Assembly (NCBI GenBank): GCA_033675265.1
Contig: JAUJYZ010000416.1
Location: 232,501 to 296,500, forward strand
DNA from: Actinostola sp. cb2023
Taxonomy: Eukaryota; Cnidaria; Anthozoa; Actiniaria; Actinostolidae
Direction: 5' to 3'
DNA length: 64,000 nucleotides
Part shown: positions 1 to 9,471 of the stretch, in pieces
Numbering within the stretch: the stretch's first letter is position 1
Layout: each line of letters begins with the position of its first letter
Notes under the pieces: generated by a model
The model's input: only the letters and a program-made list of their open reading frames with translations
The model's database searches: none
Told to the model about the DNA's origin: nothing
Translations under genes and position numbers: made by a program

Positions 1-235
1 ACGGCTACAACCCTAGTTCGGAACTGGGGTCGAAACGTCTAAGTAAACATTGGCTTTTTCTTTGAAGTTTAGCTCTTTGCCGGCAATAGTTCGTGGTATT
101 CAACTGTGTGTGTGAACGCTTAAGCAAACATGACCGGCTTTAATCGAGAAGAAAGTCCCAGTGTGAACGCAGCCAGTGTAACTCATGTGTGTAAATTGTA
201 AGCAAATTCAAGCAAAATGCGTTCATCATTTCCAG

Positions 236-457
236 GATTGCAATGTAGAAGCAATGAGTTTCAGTGTGACAATAAACAGTGCATAGATGTACGTGAGAGA
301 TGTGATGGCGATGGCAACTGCATCGATGACTCGGATGAGGAAGACTGTGATTGTCCAAGTAGCGACTTTCTCTGTCCAAGTGGACAATGCATAAAGCCAG
401 AGGAACTGTGTGATGACAAGAACAACTGCGAAGATGGAGCAGACGAAATCAATTGTG
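236..457 (+). CDS. Exon: two tandem LDL-receptor class A repeats
   Basis: This 74-codon phase 1-1 exon lies between an acceptor (TTTCCAG ending at 235) and a donor (GTAAAA from 458). It encodes two complete LDLa repeats, each with six cysteines and the acidic calcium-binding end: CDGDGNCIDDSDEEDC in the first and CDDKNNCEDGADEINC in the second. LDLa repeats fold around calcium and bind protein or lipoprotein ligands outside the cell. Homology is unambiguous from the cysteine spacing and the SDE box. The upstream ATG at 217 is intronic and is not a likely start. Confidence 0.9.
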
Positions 458-520
458 GTAAAAGACAAATTCATTTATTAATGAAGGTGTGAAACGTAGG
501 GTGAGGACTTTAATTGAAAT

Positions 521-853
521 TCAAGACTGAGGGCGCATCCCGAGGAGCATGACATTGCTGTAGTTAGGCGCTTGGCTGGGGTTCATATCGGTTAAAACTT
601 CGCCAAAATATATGTACTCACCAGCACGAGCGGTAGCAACAAACTTATTTGGCAAATATTTCGTCGATGGGCTGGTCGTAGTTGTTGGATATGTTGATGC
701 ATGTTGTTGATCCGTCGATGATTTCTGGTCCGAAGAAGACTGTATTGTCTCCTTGATGGCCGGCCTCTTGTTCAAGTCAAATTGAGATGCTAGGTTTCGA
801 ACAGCGGTTAGAATATGCGACGCGAACGCCGGGGTCGCTTCATAATCCTGCAC
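521..853 (-). CDS. Unassigned 110-residue ORF, probably a retroelement fragment
   Basis: The minus-strand frame stays open upstream of 853 and has a plausible amino-acid composition, with Ser/Thr/Gln-rich stretches. It lies in an intron next to a foldback MITE. I do not recognise a domain. It may be a degraded transposon ORF; a chance ORF is not excluded. Confidence 0.25.
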   Translation of the reverse strand: MQDYEATPAFASHILTAVRNLASQFDLNKRPAIKETIQSSSDQKSSTDQQHASTYPTTTTSPSTKYLPNKFVATARAGEYIYFGEVLTDMNPSQAPNYSNVMLLGMRPQS

Positions 854-898
854 GTGGTCTTTGGTCGTTTCGACGTCTTGTTTGGTTTCCTCTGTGAT

Positions 899-1254
899 TG
901 TCTATATATATATATCTATATAGATATATAGATATATATACAGCCTTTTGCAAAAATTCTGTCGCGACCAAGTATATAAGTATATCAGTATATCAGTATA
1001 TCACTATATACCCGTGTGAGTCCCGCATGCCCGAACGCTACCCGTACACGCATTTCAAGATGGTTGACTGTACAAGCGTGGATTGGAGAGTCATGAATAC
1101 GATACAATCTACACACAAACGTTATTTTCACATTAATTTGATAGTATAAATCTTCGGGTATATAGTGATATAGTGATATACTTATATACTTGGTGGCGAC
1201 AGAATTTTTGCAAAAGGCTGTACATGTATATATATCTATATATATATATAGATA
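899..1254. repeat. Foldback MITE with about 80-bp inverted arms
   Basis: The left arm (about 941-1010) begins CAGCCTTTTGCAAAAATTCT and the right arm (about 1153-1222) is its near-perfect reverse complement. Both continue through TATATAAGTATATC-type AT runs and end in (TA)n tracts. The loop, about 140 bp, has no convincing coding content. This is a non-autonomous DNA element or foldback repeat; the superfamily is not assignable. Confidence 0.8.
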
Positions 1255-2093
1255 AACATCCCACTAAACATTAATAAAAGACTAACAAACATCTCATCTA
1301 ATCAAGAAGTATTCAACGAAACTGTAAACCCTTACCAGAAAGCACTAGACGAAAGCGGATACAGCCACAAACTAACATTTAATCCACAACCAAACGAAAG
1401 AAGACAGAGAAATAAAAACCGAAAAAGGAACATCACGTGGTACAATCCTCCATGGGACTCCAACGTTAAAACCAACCTTGGTAAAAAGTTCCTCAACGCC
1501 GTAGACAAATGCTTCCCTAAAGACCATCCCTTACACAAAATCTTCAACAGACACACACTTAAACTTAGCTACTCGTGCATGCCAAACATGAAAACCATCA
1601 TCGCTTCACACAACAAAAGAACACTCTCCAATGCCACAGCAACGCCAACACAACAGCCTGACAAAGAATGCAACTGTAGAAAAAAATCTGAATGCCCCCT
1701 CGATGGAAAATGCCTCCAGACAAACGTAGTCTACCAAGCAACAGTAAAAACGGAAACGTTAACAGAAACTTACGTTGGACTTGCATCAAGCTTTAAAGAA
1801 CGATACAGAAACCACAAGACCTCCTTCCGACACAATAAAAGAAGAAACGAAACAGAACTTTCTAAACACATATGGAACTTAAAAGACGCTGACAAAACAT
1901 TTAACACAAAGTGGAAAATAATTAAGAAATGCCAACCATACAATAATATAAACAAAAAATGTAACTTATGCCTTAGCGAAAAATTCACAATCATCTGTAA
2001 AAAATATTTATGTACCCTAAACAAACGCAACGAATTAGCAAGTCCATGTTCCCACCGAAACAGATATACACTCAGAAACTTTAAAATTATGTA
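1253..2093 (+). pseudogene. 5'-truncated Penelope-like element, post-RT linker and GIY-YIG endonuclease
   Basis: Translation starts abruptly after an AT tract with a post-RT linker and continues through a long basic stretch. Then come a Cys cluster (CNCRKKSECPLDGKC), a GIY-YIG-like core (TYVGLASSFKERYRNH), and TELSKHIWNLK and NLCLSEKF. Animal Penelope-like elements encode a reverse transcriptase followed by a GIY-YIG endonuclease; a Cys cluster before the endonuclease is known in the Neptune group. The RT itself is missing, so this is a dead 5'-truncated copy. The endonuclease frame (1579-2094) is open to its natural stop. Confidence 0.8.
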
Positions 2094-2256
2094 ACGCAAT
2101 TATCACCTAGCAACCATTCTATTTTAAACGCCAGCGTTATATTAACGGTCATTCATTGTAACTTGCCTGATGAGTGTGGTCATTTTATGATCATATGAAA
2201 CAGACCTGTAGCAATAAACCAATGAATCAATTCTAAAAGTCTTGAACTACAACTAT

Positions 2257-2292
<36 letters not shown>

Positions 2293-2609
2293 TCTAATAT
2301 TGACTGATATTAGAACGGTTTTCCAGGGAGTGCTCAACATTATAGGAGCAGTAAATATAATAATAGTTGTAGTTCAAGACTTTTAGAATTGATTCATTGG
2401 TTTATTGCTACAGGTCTGTTTCATATGATCATAAAATGACCACACTCATCAGGCAAGTTACAATGAATGACCGTTAATATAACGCTGGCGTTTAAAATAG
2501 AATGGTTGCTAGGTGATAATTGCGTTACATAATTTTAAAGTTTCTGAGTGTCTATCTGTTTCGGTGGGGACATGGACTTGCTAATTCGTTGCGTTTGTTT
2601 AGGGTACAT
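2010..2609. repeat. Head-to-head inverted duplication of the PLE 3' end
   Basis: The last 85 bp of the PLE coding region plus its 3' untranslated region (2010-2262) recur as a reverse complement at 2357-2609. The spacer contains a (TA)n run and about 70 bp of unique sequence. The arms are nearly identical. Inverted and tandem partial copies are known for Penelope-like elements, so this may be one complex insertion, not a host inversion. Confidence 0.85.
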
Positions 2610-2637
2610 TATTATATATATATATATATATATAGAT

Positions 2638-2688
2638 AAACAATATAGACATAGATATATATTCATATATATCTATGTCTATATTGTA
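2638..2688. repeat. AT-rich perfect hairpin
   Basis: ACAATATAGACATAGATATA and its reverse complement flank a very short loop. It resembles a microsatellite-derived palindrome at the edge of the PLE duplication. No function is supported. Confidence 0.6.
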
Positions 2689-2932
2689 CATGTGGGTACA
2701 CCAATACAACATTTCCCAGGCTGTCCAAATGTGTGTTCCAATTTTGGGGTTTTGCACCCAGGGCACAGATTATATCTTTTTTGGCATAGTTTCTGTCGAA
2801 ATCGTAGTCGTATAATTGAATACTGATGCTAATACATCTACGTTTCACTTGATCGCGACTATGAATGTAATAGGATATCCGTATATCCCACGCCTCCATC
2901 GTAGTAAAACATTAACTTATATTAACACATTT

Positions 2933-3483
2933 ATACCATTATCTGAAAAATTTCAGCGATTTGATTGGTTGAGAGCAGTGGTATTTCAGCGTAATTTGAA
3001 ATACCACATGTGAAAATTACAGTTGCCACGGTAACCACCTTTCTGCCTCATGGTTCAAACAAAATGGCGAACGAAACCAAAGGATGTTTTCAGTGCTAAA
3101 CATCAAAAAATGAACCATAAACAAGTCCCAAAAGCACCAAAAGCTAAACGTACATACACATGGACGATGTTTTAGCATTTCAAGAAGCTTTTCTTTGGAA
3201 AACTCTGCAGAATGCAGCGGAAAACGATCGATATAAGATTGACGATTGAGTGATGTGTTTTTAGCCATTGTCAAAATCGAAGAAAGATCACTACAAAAGG
3301 TAATAAATGAAGCCTAGATCACTTTTTACTCTGTGTTTTCATTCTTTGTCTGACTTCGAAAAACGATCGTTATAAGAACATATATTTGTTATGTTTTTTT
3401 TTTTCACAGCTGACTGCTGTGTTGTGTTAGTTCAGTCGAGCGTGTACTGTTGCTTGCAAAGCTATTTTTCAGATAATGGTATA
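2933..3483. mobile_element. Non-autonomous element with 20-bp terminal inverted repeats
   Basis: TATACCATTATCTGAAAAAT at the left end is exactly reverse-complemented at the right end. The interior (about 550 bp) holds an inverted CCAAT box (GATTGGTTGAG), an imperfect palindrome around 2990 and a minus-strand 85-codon ORF (3017-3274) whose function I do not recognise. It ends immediately beside the next foldback element. The superfamily is unknown. Confidence 0.65.
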
Positions 3484-3656
3484 AACAAATAATAGCATGG
3501 TTTGTACGTGATATTTGGGATAAATACCACTCGTGATATTTCAAAATTGTCACAAATTTCACTCGCCGGAGGCTCGTGAAATTATGTATAACAATTTTGA
3601 AATATCACTCGTGGTATTTATCCCAAATATCACTACAAACCATGCTATTACCTATA
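3478..3656. repeat. Hairpin element with CTCGCCGGAGGCTCG loop
   Basis: Arms of roughly 75-80 bp, containing GATATTTGGGATAAATACCA and its reverse complement, close on a loop with CTCGCCGGAGGCTCG at about 3561-3577. Long-stem hairpins with the same style of loop occur at 29635-29703, 52905-52985 and 47440-47628, so this looks like a structural class. Confidence 0.75.
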
Positions 3657-3669
3657 CTAATACCACTTC

Positions 3670-4084
3670 ACTCGTGCCCTGGTGCGATTGAGCACTGAGA
3701 GGCACTGCATGCAGCACGAAAGACGCATACCTATGGGTCTCCACCTTCCACTCGTGAGGGACTTGAGCTCCCGAAGAAACAACATAATACCGGCCAGCTC
3801 AGAATTTGTATAAACGGCTGGTTAAGACGGTTGAGAGTGCTAGCAACATCGAAAAAACATATTCAGATTTTGGGGAACTACTCAGTTTACGTGAGTTATT
3901 TTGACAGCTGAACTTGTCCCTTGACCTCCGGTGCTTCCTGATTGGTTTGTGATTTGTAATCTCTCTCGTGGTCAGACTCGTTGTCTCCTTCTCCACATTC
4001 TCGACATGGACCAACAACAACAACAACAACAACATACCAGTTGTGTTTTCCACCTCGTGCCCGGCCGTAGGTATGGGCACGAGT
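3670..4084 (-). mobile_element. Helentron-like fragment, 3' hairpin missing
   Basis: On the minus strand the element starts with ACTCGTGCCC (4084 to 4075), followed by a GGCC-centred palindrome, and ends with GGGCACGAGT (3679 to 3670). These are the same terminal sequences as in the element at 27061-29434, including the nearby CACCAGGGCACGAGTGA. The terminal hairpin and CTAG that should follow are absent, so the 3' end is truncated. A minus-strand ORF (3799-4080) has no recognisable domain. Confidence 0.6.
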
Positions 4085-4439
4085 AATTATTAGACAATGC
4101 GTAATTAATGTGTAATTAATTAATTAATTTAGGTATAATATAATTTGTATGTAATCATTGAAATTTTGAAATAAGCGCTGTTGCATCATCTTCTCGTTTT
4201 ATCGTTCTTCTACTTCTTCTTCTTTTTCTTTTTCTTTTCCTTTTCCTTACTCTCTCCTTCTTTTATTTTGCAGTGGGTATCTCTCGCCCATGTTGAATCA
4301 AATCATCCAGTGAAATTGAAAATAGTTATCTCTGGAAATCAACTACAGTTGTATATTTATCAATTGTGCAAATACACTGTGTAATATATATTTCCACATC
4401 TGCTCGTTGACATGACTGCTCGATTTACATTTGCTTTAG

Positions 4440-4553
4440 ACTCTGAATGCAGTGTCAAGTTTCAATGTGTTGATGGTAGCTGTATTGATTGGTCAAATAC
4501 CTGTAAAAACTCAAGCTTTTGTCAAGAGAATTCTCACAACCCAGTCATTTGTG
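4440..4553 (+). CDS. Exon: third LDLa-like repeat
   Basis: A 38-codon phase 1-1 exon lies between TTTGCTTTAG and GTAAGT. It encodes ECSVKFQCVDGSCIDWSNTC and a further FCQENSHNPVIC segment, giving six cysteines. The canonical SDE calcium box of LDLa is replaced, so calcium binding is doubtful although the Cys pattern fits. Confidence 0.8.
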
Positions 4554-5315
4554 GTAAGTTTAATTTGCCGTGAGTTTCTGTGTACTGCATTGATGCATCA
4601 TGAAAGCTGACAAACAAAGTTTTTCTTTCTAAAAAGAAGAATAAAACCTCAGGACGAGACAACCGAGGAAACAGTGATACAGTGACATTGTTTATCGTGA
4701 TGTTTCTTTGGCTTGCCAAAAGAGCGAGAACATTCATTTGCTTGAACGTCAAACAAATAAACATTTTCAGAATCATTTTAGTTCTCTGCAAACAATTTGT
4801 TTCCGTTTCCGAAACAAATGATGCGCGTGCTAGGAGACGAGTAATTTATCATTTCTGGAAACAAATCGGTGTCAGTAAGTCAATGAGATAAGCACAAGAA
4901 TCGGTAGGATACCTTCTTGATCAACGAATCGCCTCCCGTTTGCCTCAGTTGGCCTTATGCATCGGTCTGTTGTGCATAATATCGCGGGGTCATTTCATAC
5001 CCAGACCAACATACATTGTATATATGATCCAGCTGGTTCTTAAAATAAACTAGAATATGCTGCCTTCGTTTAACGTCGACAAATGATTAGACATTTACGT
5101 GGCTTGGATGACCATGTCAATGGTGATACCGTCTCTCCACAGTACACTAATATATGGAATCGAAGGAATGTAAAATAAACACTTATGACGAAACAAACAC
5201 CGTCCGTGACTTTTCTTAATGAGTGGCTCAAACGATGCTAATTGTAACTGCCACGTGGATGCCAATTGCGACAAAAGCATACAACAATAATTATAATACA
5301 TTTTATTATTTATAG

Positions 5316-5405
5316 TTGGACAGAATTGCTCTTTGAGCAATATTGGATGCGCCGTCACTGGCACCAATAAAGACCTAAATGAAGATAACGTGTGCAGAGA
5401 GTCGT
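5316..5405 (+). CDS. Exon: short Cys-containing linker
   Basis: A 30-codon phase 1-1 exon has acceptor TTATAG and donor GTAAGT. The peptide includes GQNCSLSNIGCAVTG and VCRES. It is not a recognised domain; its phase fits both neighbours and it contributes cysteines ahead of the MAM domain. It might be a degenerate LDLa remnant. Confidence 0.65.
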
Positions 5406-5727
5406 GTAAGTCTCTGTTGATGTTTCAGTCGACCTTTTGATTTTTTGTTTGTTCAGTCATATATGATGATATACACAATGTACAGATGTAGTGAACATTT
5501 GAATTCAAGCAAGTATTACAGACATTTACTCAGCTGCCTAGTACGTTGAGCAAAAGGGAAATACCAAATCGTCTTGTCAAAAATGATAACGAAAATGTAA
5601 ATGTAAAATTCTAAATGCTTTTGAATTGGAATGCTGATCATTTGTGAATGTTACCACGTAACGGCACTCTGACGTAGGACTAACGCCCAAGACGTCAGTA
5701 AATTTAAACGTTTTTTCCCCACAGTGT

Positions 5728-7017
5728 TTAAAAACCTCTCAGTCGTTTTCGCTTCTAAAATAAATATGTCCCAAACTCTAGCTAATGAAAGACTATATCA
5801 AGGTTAAAACTAAAACGGGTTTGGTTTGCTTCAAAATATTTTTATTTTATTTTATTTTATTTTTTGAAATGATTCCGTCTGAGAGCTGGTCAAGAGGTCA
5901 AATTTGCATGAAATTATGCACTTCTTTAGGGCGCTGTACAATTTTCGTCTCGCATTATCCAGCGAAACTTTTTATATCATGTTGTAGATAAATGTATCTA
6001 GTTTGTCTAGAGGTAAAGCGTTATTAATCGGTTCAGCCGTTTATGAGAAAATTAGTTGATAATTAACCCCACTAAGATCTAACGGAACGGCGGCTCAAAA
6101 TTACCCAACTTTACTCGATTATTTTGCAAAAGTGGCACATCGCTGGACTCTCTCATTGATACAATCGGATTGAACATCATTTTATTTACACAAATCTGTA
6201 AAAACCTGTGTACGTTTTGGATATTTCAAAAGTTACGACAATTTCAGTTGGTGCATGTTAGACGATTTACGAATATTAATTAGGTGCAATATCTTATCCA
6301 TATGAAGTTGAAAATAGCTTACCTCCTTCCTAAATCGCTGTATTTGGAAATGTTGACCTGGAATGAAGTCTAGCATGGGTAAAATGGGAAACATGAGCGA
6401 TTTAGGAAGGAGGTAAGCTGTTTTCAACTTCATATGGATAAGATATCCGAGATATTGTACCCAATTAATATTCGTAAATCGTCTAACATGCACCAACTGA
6501 AATTGTCGTAACTTTTGAAATATCCAAAACGTACACAGGTTTTTACAGATTTGTGTAAATAAAATGATGTTCAATCCGATTGTATCAATGAGAGAGTCCA
6601 GCGATGTGCCACTTTTGCAAAATAATCGAGTAAAGTTGGGTAATTTTGAGCCGCCGTTCAGTTAGATCTTAGTGGGGTTAATTATCAACTAATTTTCTCA
6701 TAAACGGCTGAACCGATTAATAACGCTTTACCTCTAGACAAACTAGATACATTTATCTACAAAATGATATAAAAAGTTTCGCTGGATAATGCGAGACGAA
6801 GTTTGTACAGCGCCGTAAAGAAGTGCACAATTTCATGCAAATTTGACCTCTTGACCAGCTCTCAGACGGAATCATTTCAAAAAATAAAATAAAATAAAAT
6901 AAAAATATTTTGAAGCAAACCAAACCCGTTTTAGTTTTAACCTTGATATAGTCTTTCATTAGCTAGAGTTTGGGAGATATTTATTTTAGAAGCGAAAACG
7001 CGACTGAGAGGTTTTTA
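5728..7017. repeat. 1.29-kb foldback element with arms of about 610 bp
   Basis: The left arm (5728 to about 6335) and right arm (about 6396-7017) are near-identical reverse complements, from AAAAACCTCTCAGTCG at the edge to the AAATCGCT / AGCGATTT loop boundary, around a loop of roughly 60 bp. Both arms contain a (TTTTA)n run and the same 68-codon ORF on opposite strands, which is a product of the symmetry and not a gene. It sits in an intron. Confidence 0.9.
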
Positions 7018-7485
7018 GAGAGACGGCCAGTTAAAGTATCAATATTCTACACAATAATATAATTGTTCTTTATTATCAAAAATTACAGAAATACAATATG
7101 CATATAATTGCTTCACTTGTTAACAAAGTATCTGAATTAGTTACAAAATGCAGTCATGAAAACAAATTCTCTATAGCCAATCAGAAGAAACGCCACAACC
7201 GCAAAGCAAATATGGAAAGTACATGAACTTTAGTCTGATGATCGCCTAGAGCGTGAAACTGGAGTAACTTTTGCTCTGTCTTTACATTTTGTATCAATAA
7301 AATATGTATGGTAATAGCCAACCCAGAATAACTATGAGAGTTAAAAAGCTGGGAGGCTAGTATTATAAATGTATTGATTGTTATAAATTTGTTGATTGTT
7401 ATTCATCAACGCAGTATCTGCTAATTTAACCGCTAGTCCTTACCGTGGCACCATTAATTACGCTGATGTTATCCATTATTTTCAG
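7018..7485. other. Intron sequence without recognised features
   Basis: AT-rich sequence between the foldback element and the MAM leading exon. No ORF, repeat family or RNA gene was recognised. Confidence 0.6.
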
Positions 7486-7623
7486 ATTCCTGCACTTTTG
7501 AACACGGCTACTGTAGCTTTAAACGTGATCTCGATTTAAAGCTGAAGTGGATTATTAAACGTGATCGAACTCCGACAATGTGGACAGGCCCATCATATGA
7601 TCACACTAAGTTAACTTCTAAAG
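7486..7623 (+). CDS. Exon: MAM domain, leading segment
   Basis: A 46-codon phase 1-1 exon lies between TTTTCAG and GTATTC. It opens with SCTFEHGYCSFKRD, matching the C-x-F-E-x(3)-C-x-[WF] start of MAM domains. It continues to WTGPSYDHTKLTSK, where MAM domains usually have GPxxDHT. The domain is completed by exons at 15349-15614 and 16035-16134. MAM domains mediate adhesion and dimerisation in extracellular proteins. Confidence 0.9.
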
Positions 7624-8184
7624 GTATTCACCTATTTCAAAAAACGTACGTCGACAACGGGCGATCTGAAATGGATAATCTGAGATCAAGACGAATTATG
7701 GGAAACTGGTGTTCGAACGAGATATGACGAAGGTTAACGTGAATTTAAAAAGTTTCAGATCATCCAATTCAGATTGACCGTAATCAATGTTTTTTGAAAT
7801 AGGTATATAATCATAAGTAATAGCATGGCTATGAGGTTGATTAGTGATTAAATGTAACCGAAAGCCGATGGATATTTTGTGGAAGTGTAGGCGGAGGGAC
7901 TTTTACAAAATCTCACGAGGCTTGAGGGATATTTAATTGATCAACCGAAATGGCCGTGCGATTACTTTATAATAAATAGCATGGCGCTTCTGAGGAAATA
8001 ATAGTCATTTTGGTCAAAAATCATGGCGGAGACACGCTGAAGTTGAAACGCAAGGGAAAGTGCCCGAAAATTTGAAAAAAATACACTTCATGGAGTGTTA
8101 GCGTTGATAAGCAATGCGCTAAAGGTAGGAAATAAAGATTTCCAAGATTTTGTCAGGAAAATAAAGAATTCGGGACTTTGCATA

Positions 8185-8320
8185 TGCTCATGCGCAGAGT
8201 CGAGGATATCGTAGCCCACATGTTTTTAACTCTAGCTTGAGTAGCATGGAGTAGAGCCTGCTTTCAGATGTTAAAAAGAGAGTTTGGACAGAGTGGTCCA
8301 AGGTCCCGATGATTGTCATA
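8185..8320 (+). repeat. Dispersed repeat, copy 1
   Basis: CTCATGCGCAGAGTCGAG, then TAGAGCCTGCTTTCAGAT and AGGTCCCGATGATTGT, recur in the same order at 58050-58182. It is a shared interspersed repeat with no visible termini or coding. Confidence 0.7.
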
Positions 8321-8454
8321 TATGAGGGATAAGAACTCATGAGTGGTCATGAGGTACGAATAGTTTCTAATCGTACCTAATGATTATGCATGAGGTACGA
8401 TTACTTTCTAATCGTACCTAAATAAATAACATTCCAGTGAATATTGTATGTACT

Positions 8455-9155
8455 TAAGGAAAGTGAAAACGAGAAGTGAATACATTTTGATGGTGTTATT
8501 AACTAGTATATTTCGGCGACGATCTGCCTGTCGCCATCAACTGTCAGCACAAGTGAGCGTGTTATATGTAAGGGATGTTATAAGTAAATAGTTGAATAAA
8601 AACAAATAAATGAGTTTAATAAACATAATGGAGTAGATTGTCCTTGTTCATTAAGGTCAAGATTGTGTTCTAGAGCTTCAGAAATTGTCCTTTTCTTGTA
8701 GAGTTGGTAATTGTCTGCTAAAACTGAAAAATGTTCTTTAGTAACAGTCGGATGTCCTTTATTACTATAGTGTTTTTAAAAGGATGGCTAACTTTTTATC
8801 CCTGAAAATGTCGTCGTTGACGCGTTCTTGCAATCATCGGGCTGTTTCGCCAATGTAGACTTGGGAGCACTGTTGATCAAGGCATACCAGTTTGTACACA
8901 AGGTTATGTCTGTGTTCAAACAGCGTTTGATCTTTAACTTGGATGCACGATGAGAGCTTACGTGATTGGTAGACGACTTTGGCTTCGACATCTGGAGGAA
9001 GGCTTTGATGACTGTACGCTTGAGTTTCTTGATGACGTTAGTACCCTTATCTCCTTTGTTAACTATGTATGGTAGTGTGAGATAAACAGTCTTGTGATTG
9101 GTCGGTTGTACCTGTTGTTCAGTATGGGTTTGGCGGTTTTGTCGTTCATGTATGT
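8455..9155 (-). pseudogene. Penelope-like element, 3' part (GIY-YIG), split by LTR element
   Basis: Minus-strand frames give VYLTLPYIVNKGDKG and then, after a frameshift, VYKLVCLDQQCSQVYIGETA followed by a stop. This is the GIY-YIG region of a Penelope-like element with at least one frameshift and one nonsense codon. The rest of the element (RT end) resumes at 14642. The outer edge (8455-8541) is an inverted match to 14889-14969, consistent with PLE terminal repeats. Confidence 0.8.
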
Positions 9156-9457
9156 TGCAGAGCTACCGCTGACCTCCTCAGTCTCGTGACCTTTTATAGT
9201 AAGACCGCTGACCAGAGTATGGCGAGTTGGCCATGTTTGTTTTAGTTCAAGTTTGTATTTACTCTACGTCTCTAGCATTTCGTCACACTTGTACACTTTA
9301 ATACATAGCAGAGTTATTGTAAGTATTTACATCGTTTTAACTGTTTAGCTTTTGCATTAATATTGTCATATTGTAATACTATTGTCTCATTTTACGATAG
9401 AATGATTCCTTCATCGTTGTCAATAAACTGACTTGATATTCGAGAAGGCTCTTTCTT
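9156..9457 (+). repeat. 5' LTR of Ty3/gypsy element
   Basis: This 302-bp repeat begins TGCAGAGCTACCGC and ends CTCTTTCTT. It is almost identical to 14340-14641. AATAAA at 9422-9427 fits a poly(A) signal in R. ATGATTCCTTCAT at 9402-9414 is the exact complement of the sequence just after the LTR, suggesting the transcript starts close to it. Confidence 0.9.
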
Positions 9458-9458
9458 A

Positions 9459-9471
9459 ATGAAGGAATCAT
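9459..9471 (+). promoter_or_regulatory. Primer-binding site for self-priming
   Basis: ATGAAGGAATCAT lies one base after the 5' LTR and is a 13-nt perfect reverse complement of 9402-9414 inside the LTR. In Tf1/sushi-type elements the 5' end of the mRNA folds back onto the PBS and primes minus-strand synthesis in place of a tRNA. The first gag ATG (9470) overlaps this site. Confidence 0.7.

Noticed and set aside
5785..6959. Pair of 68-codon ORFs with nearly the same protein on both strands
   Set aside because: They are the two arms of a foldback element containing a TTTTA run; no domain.
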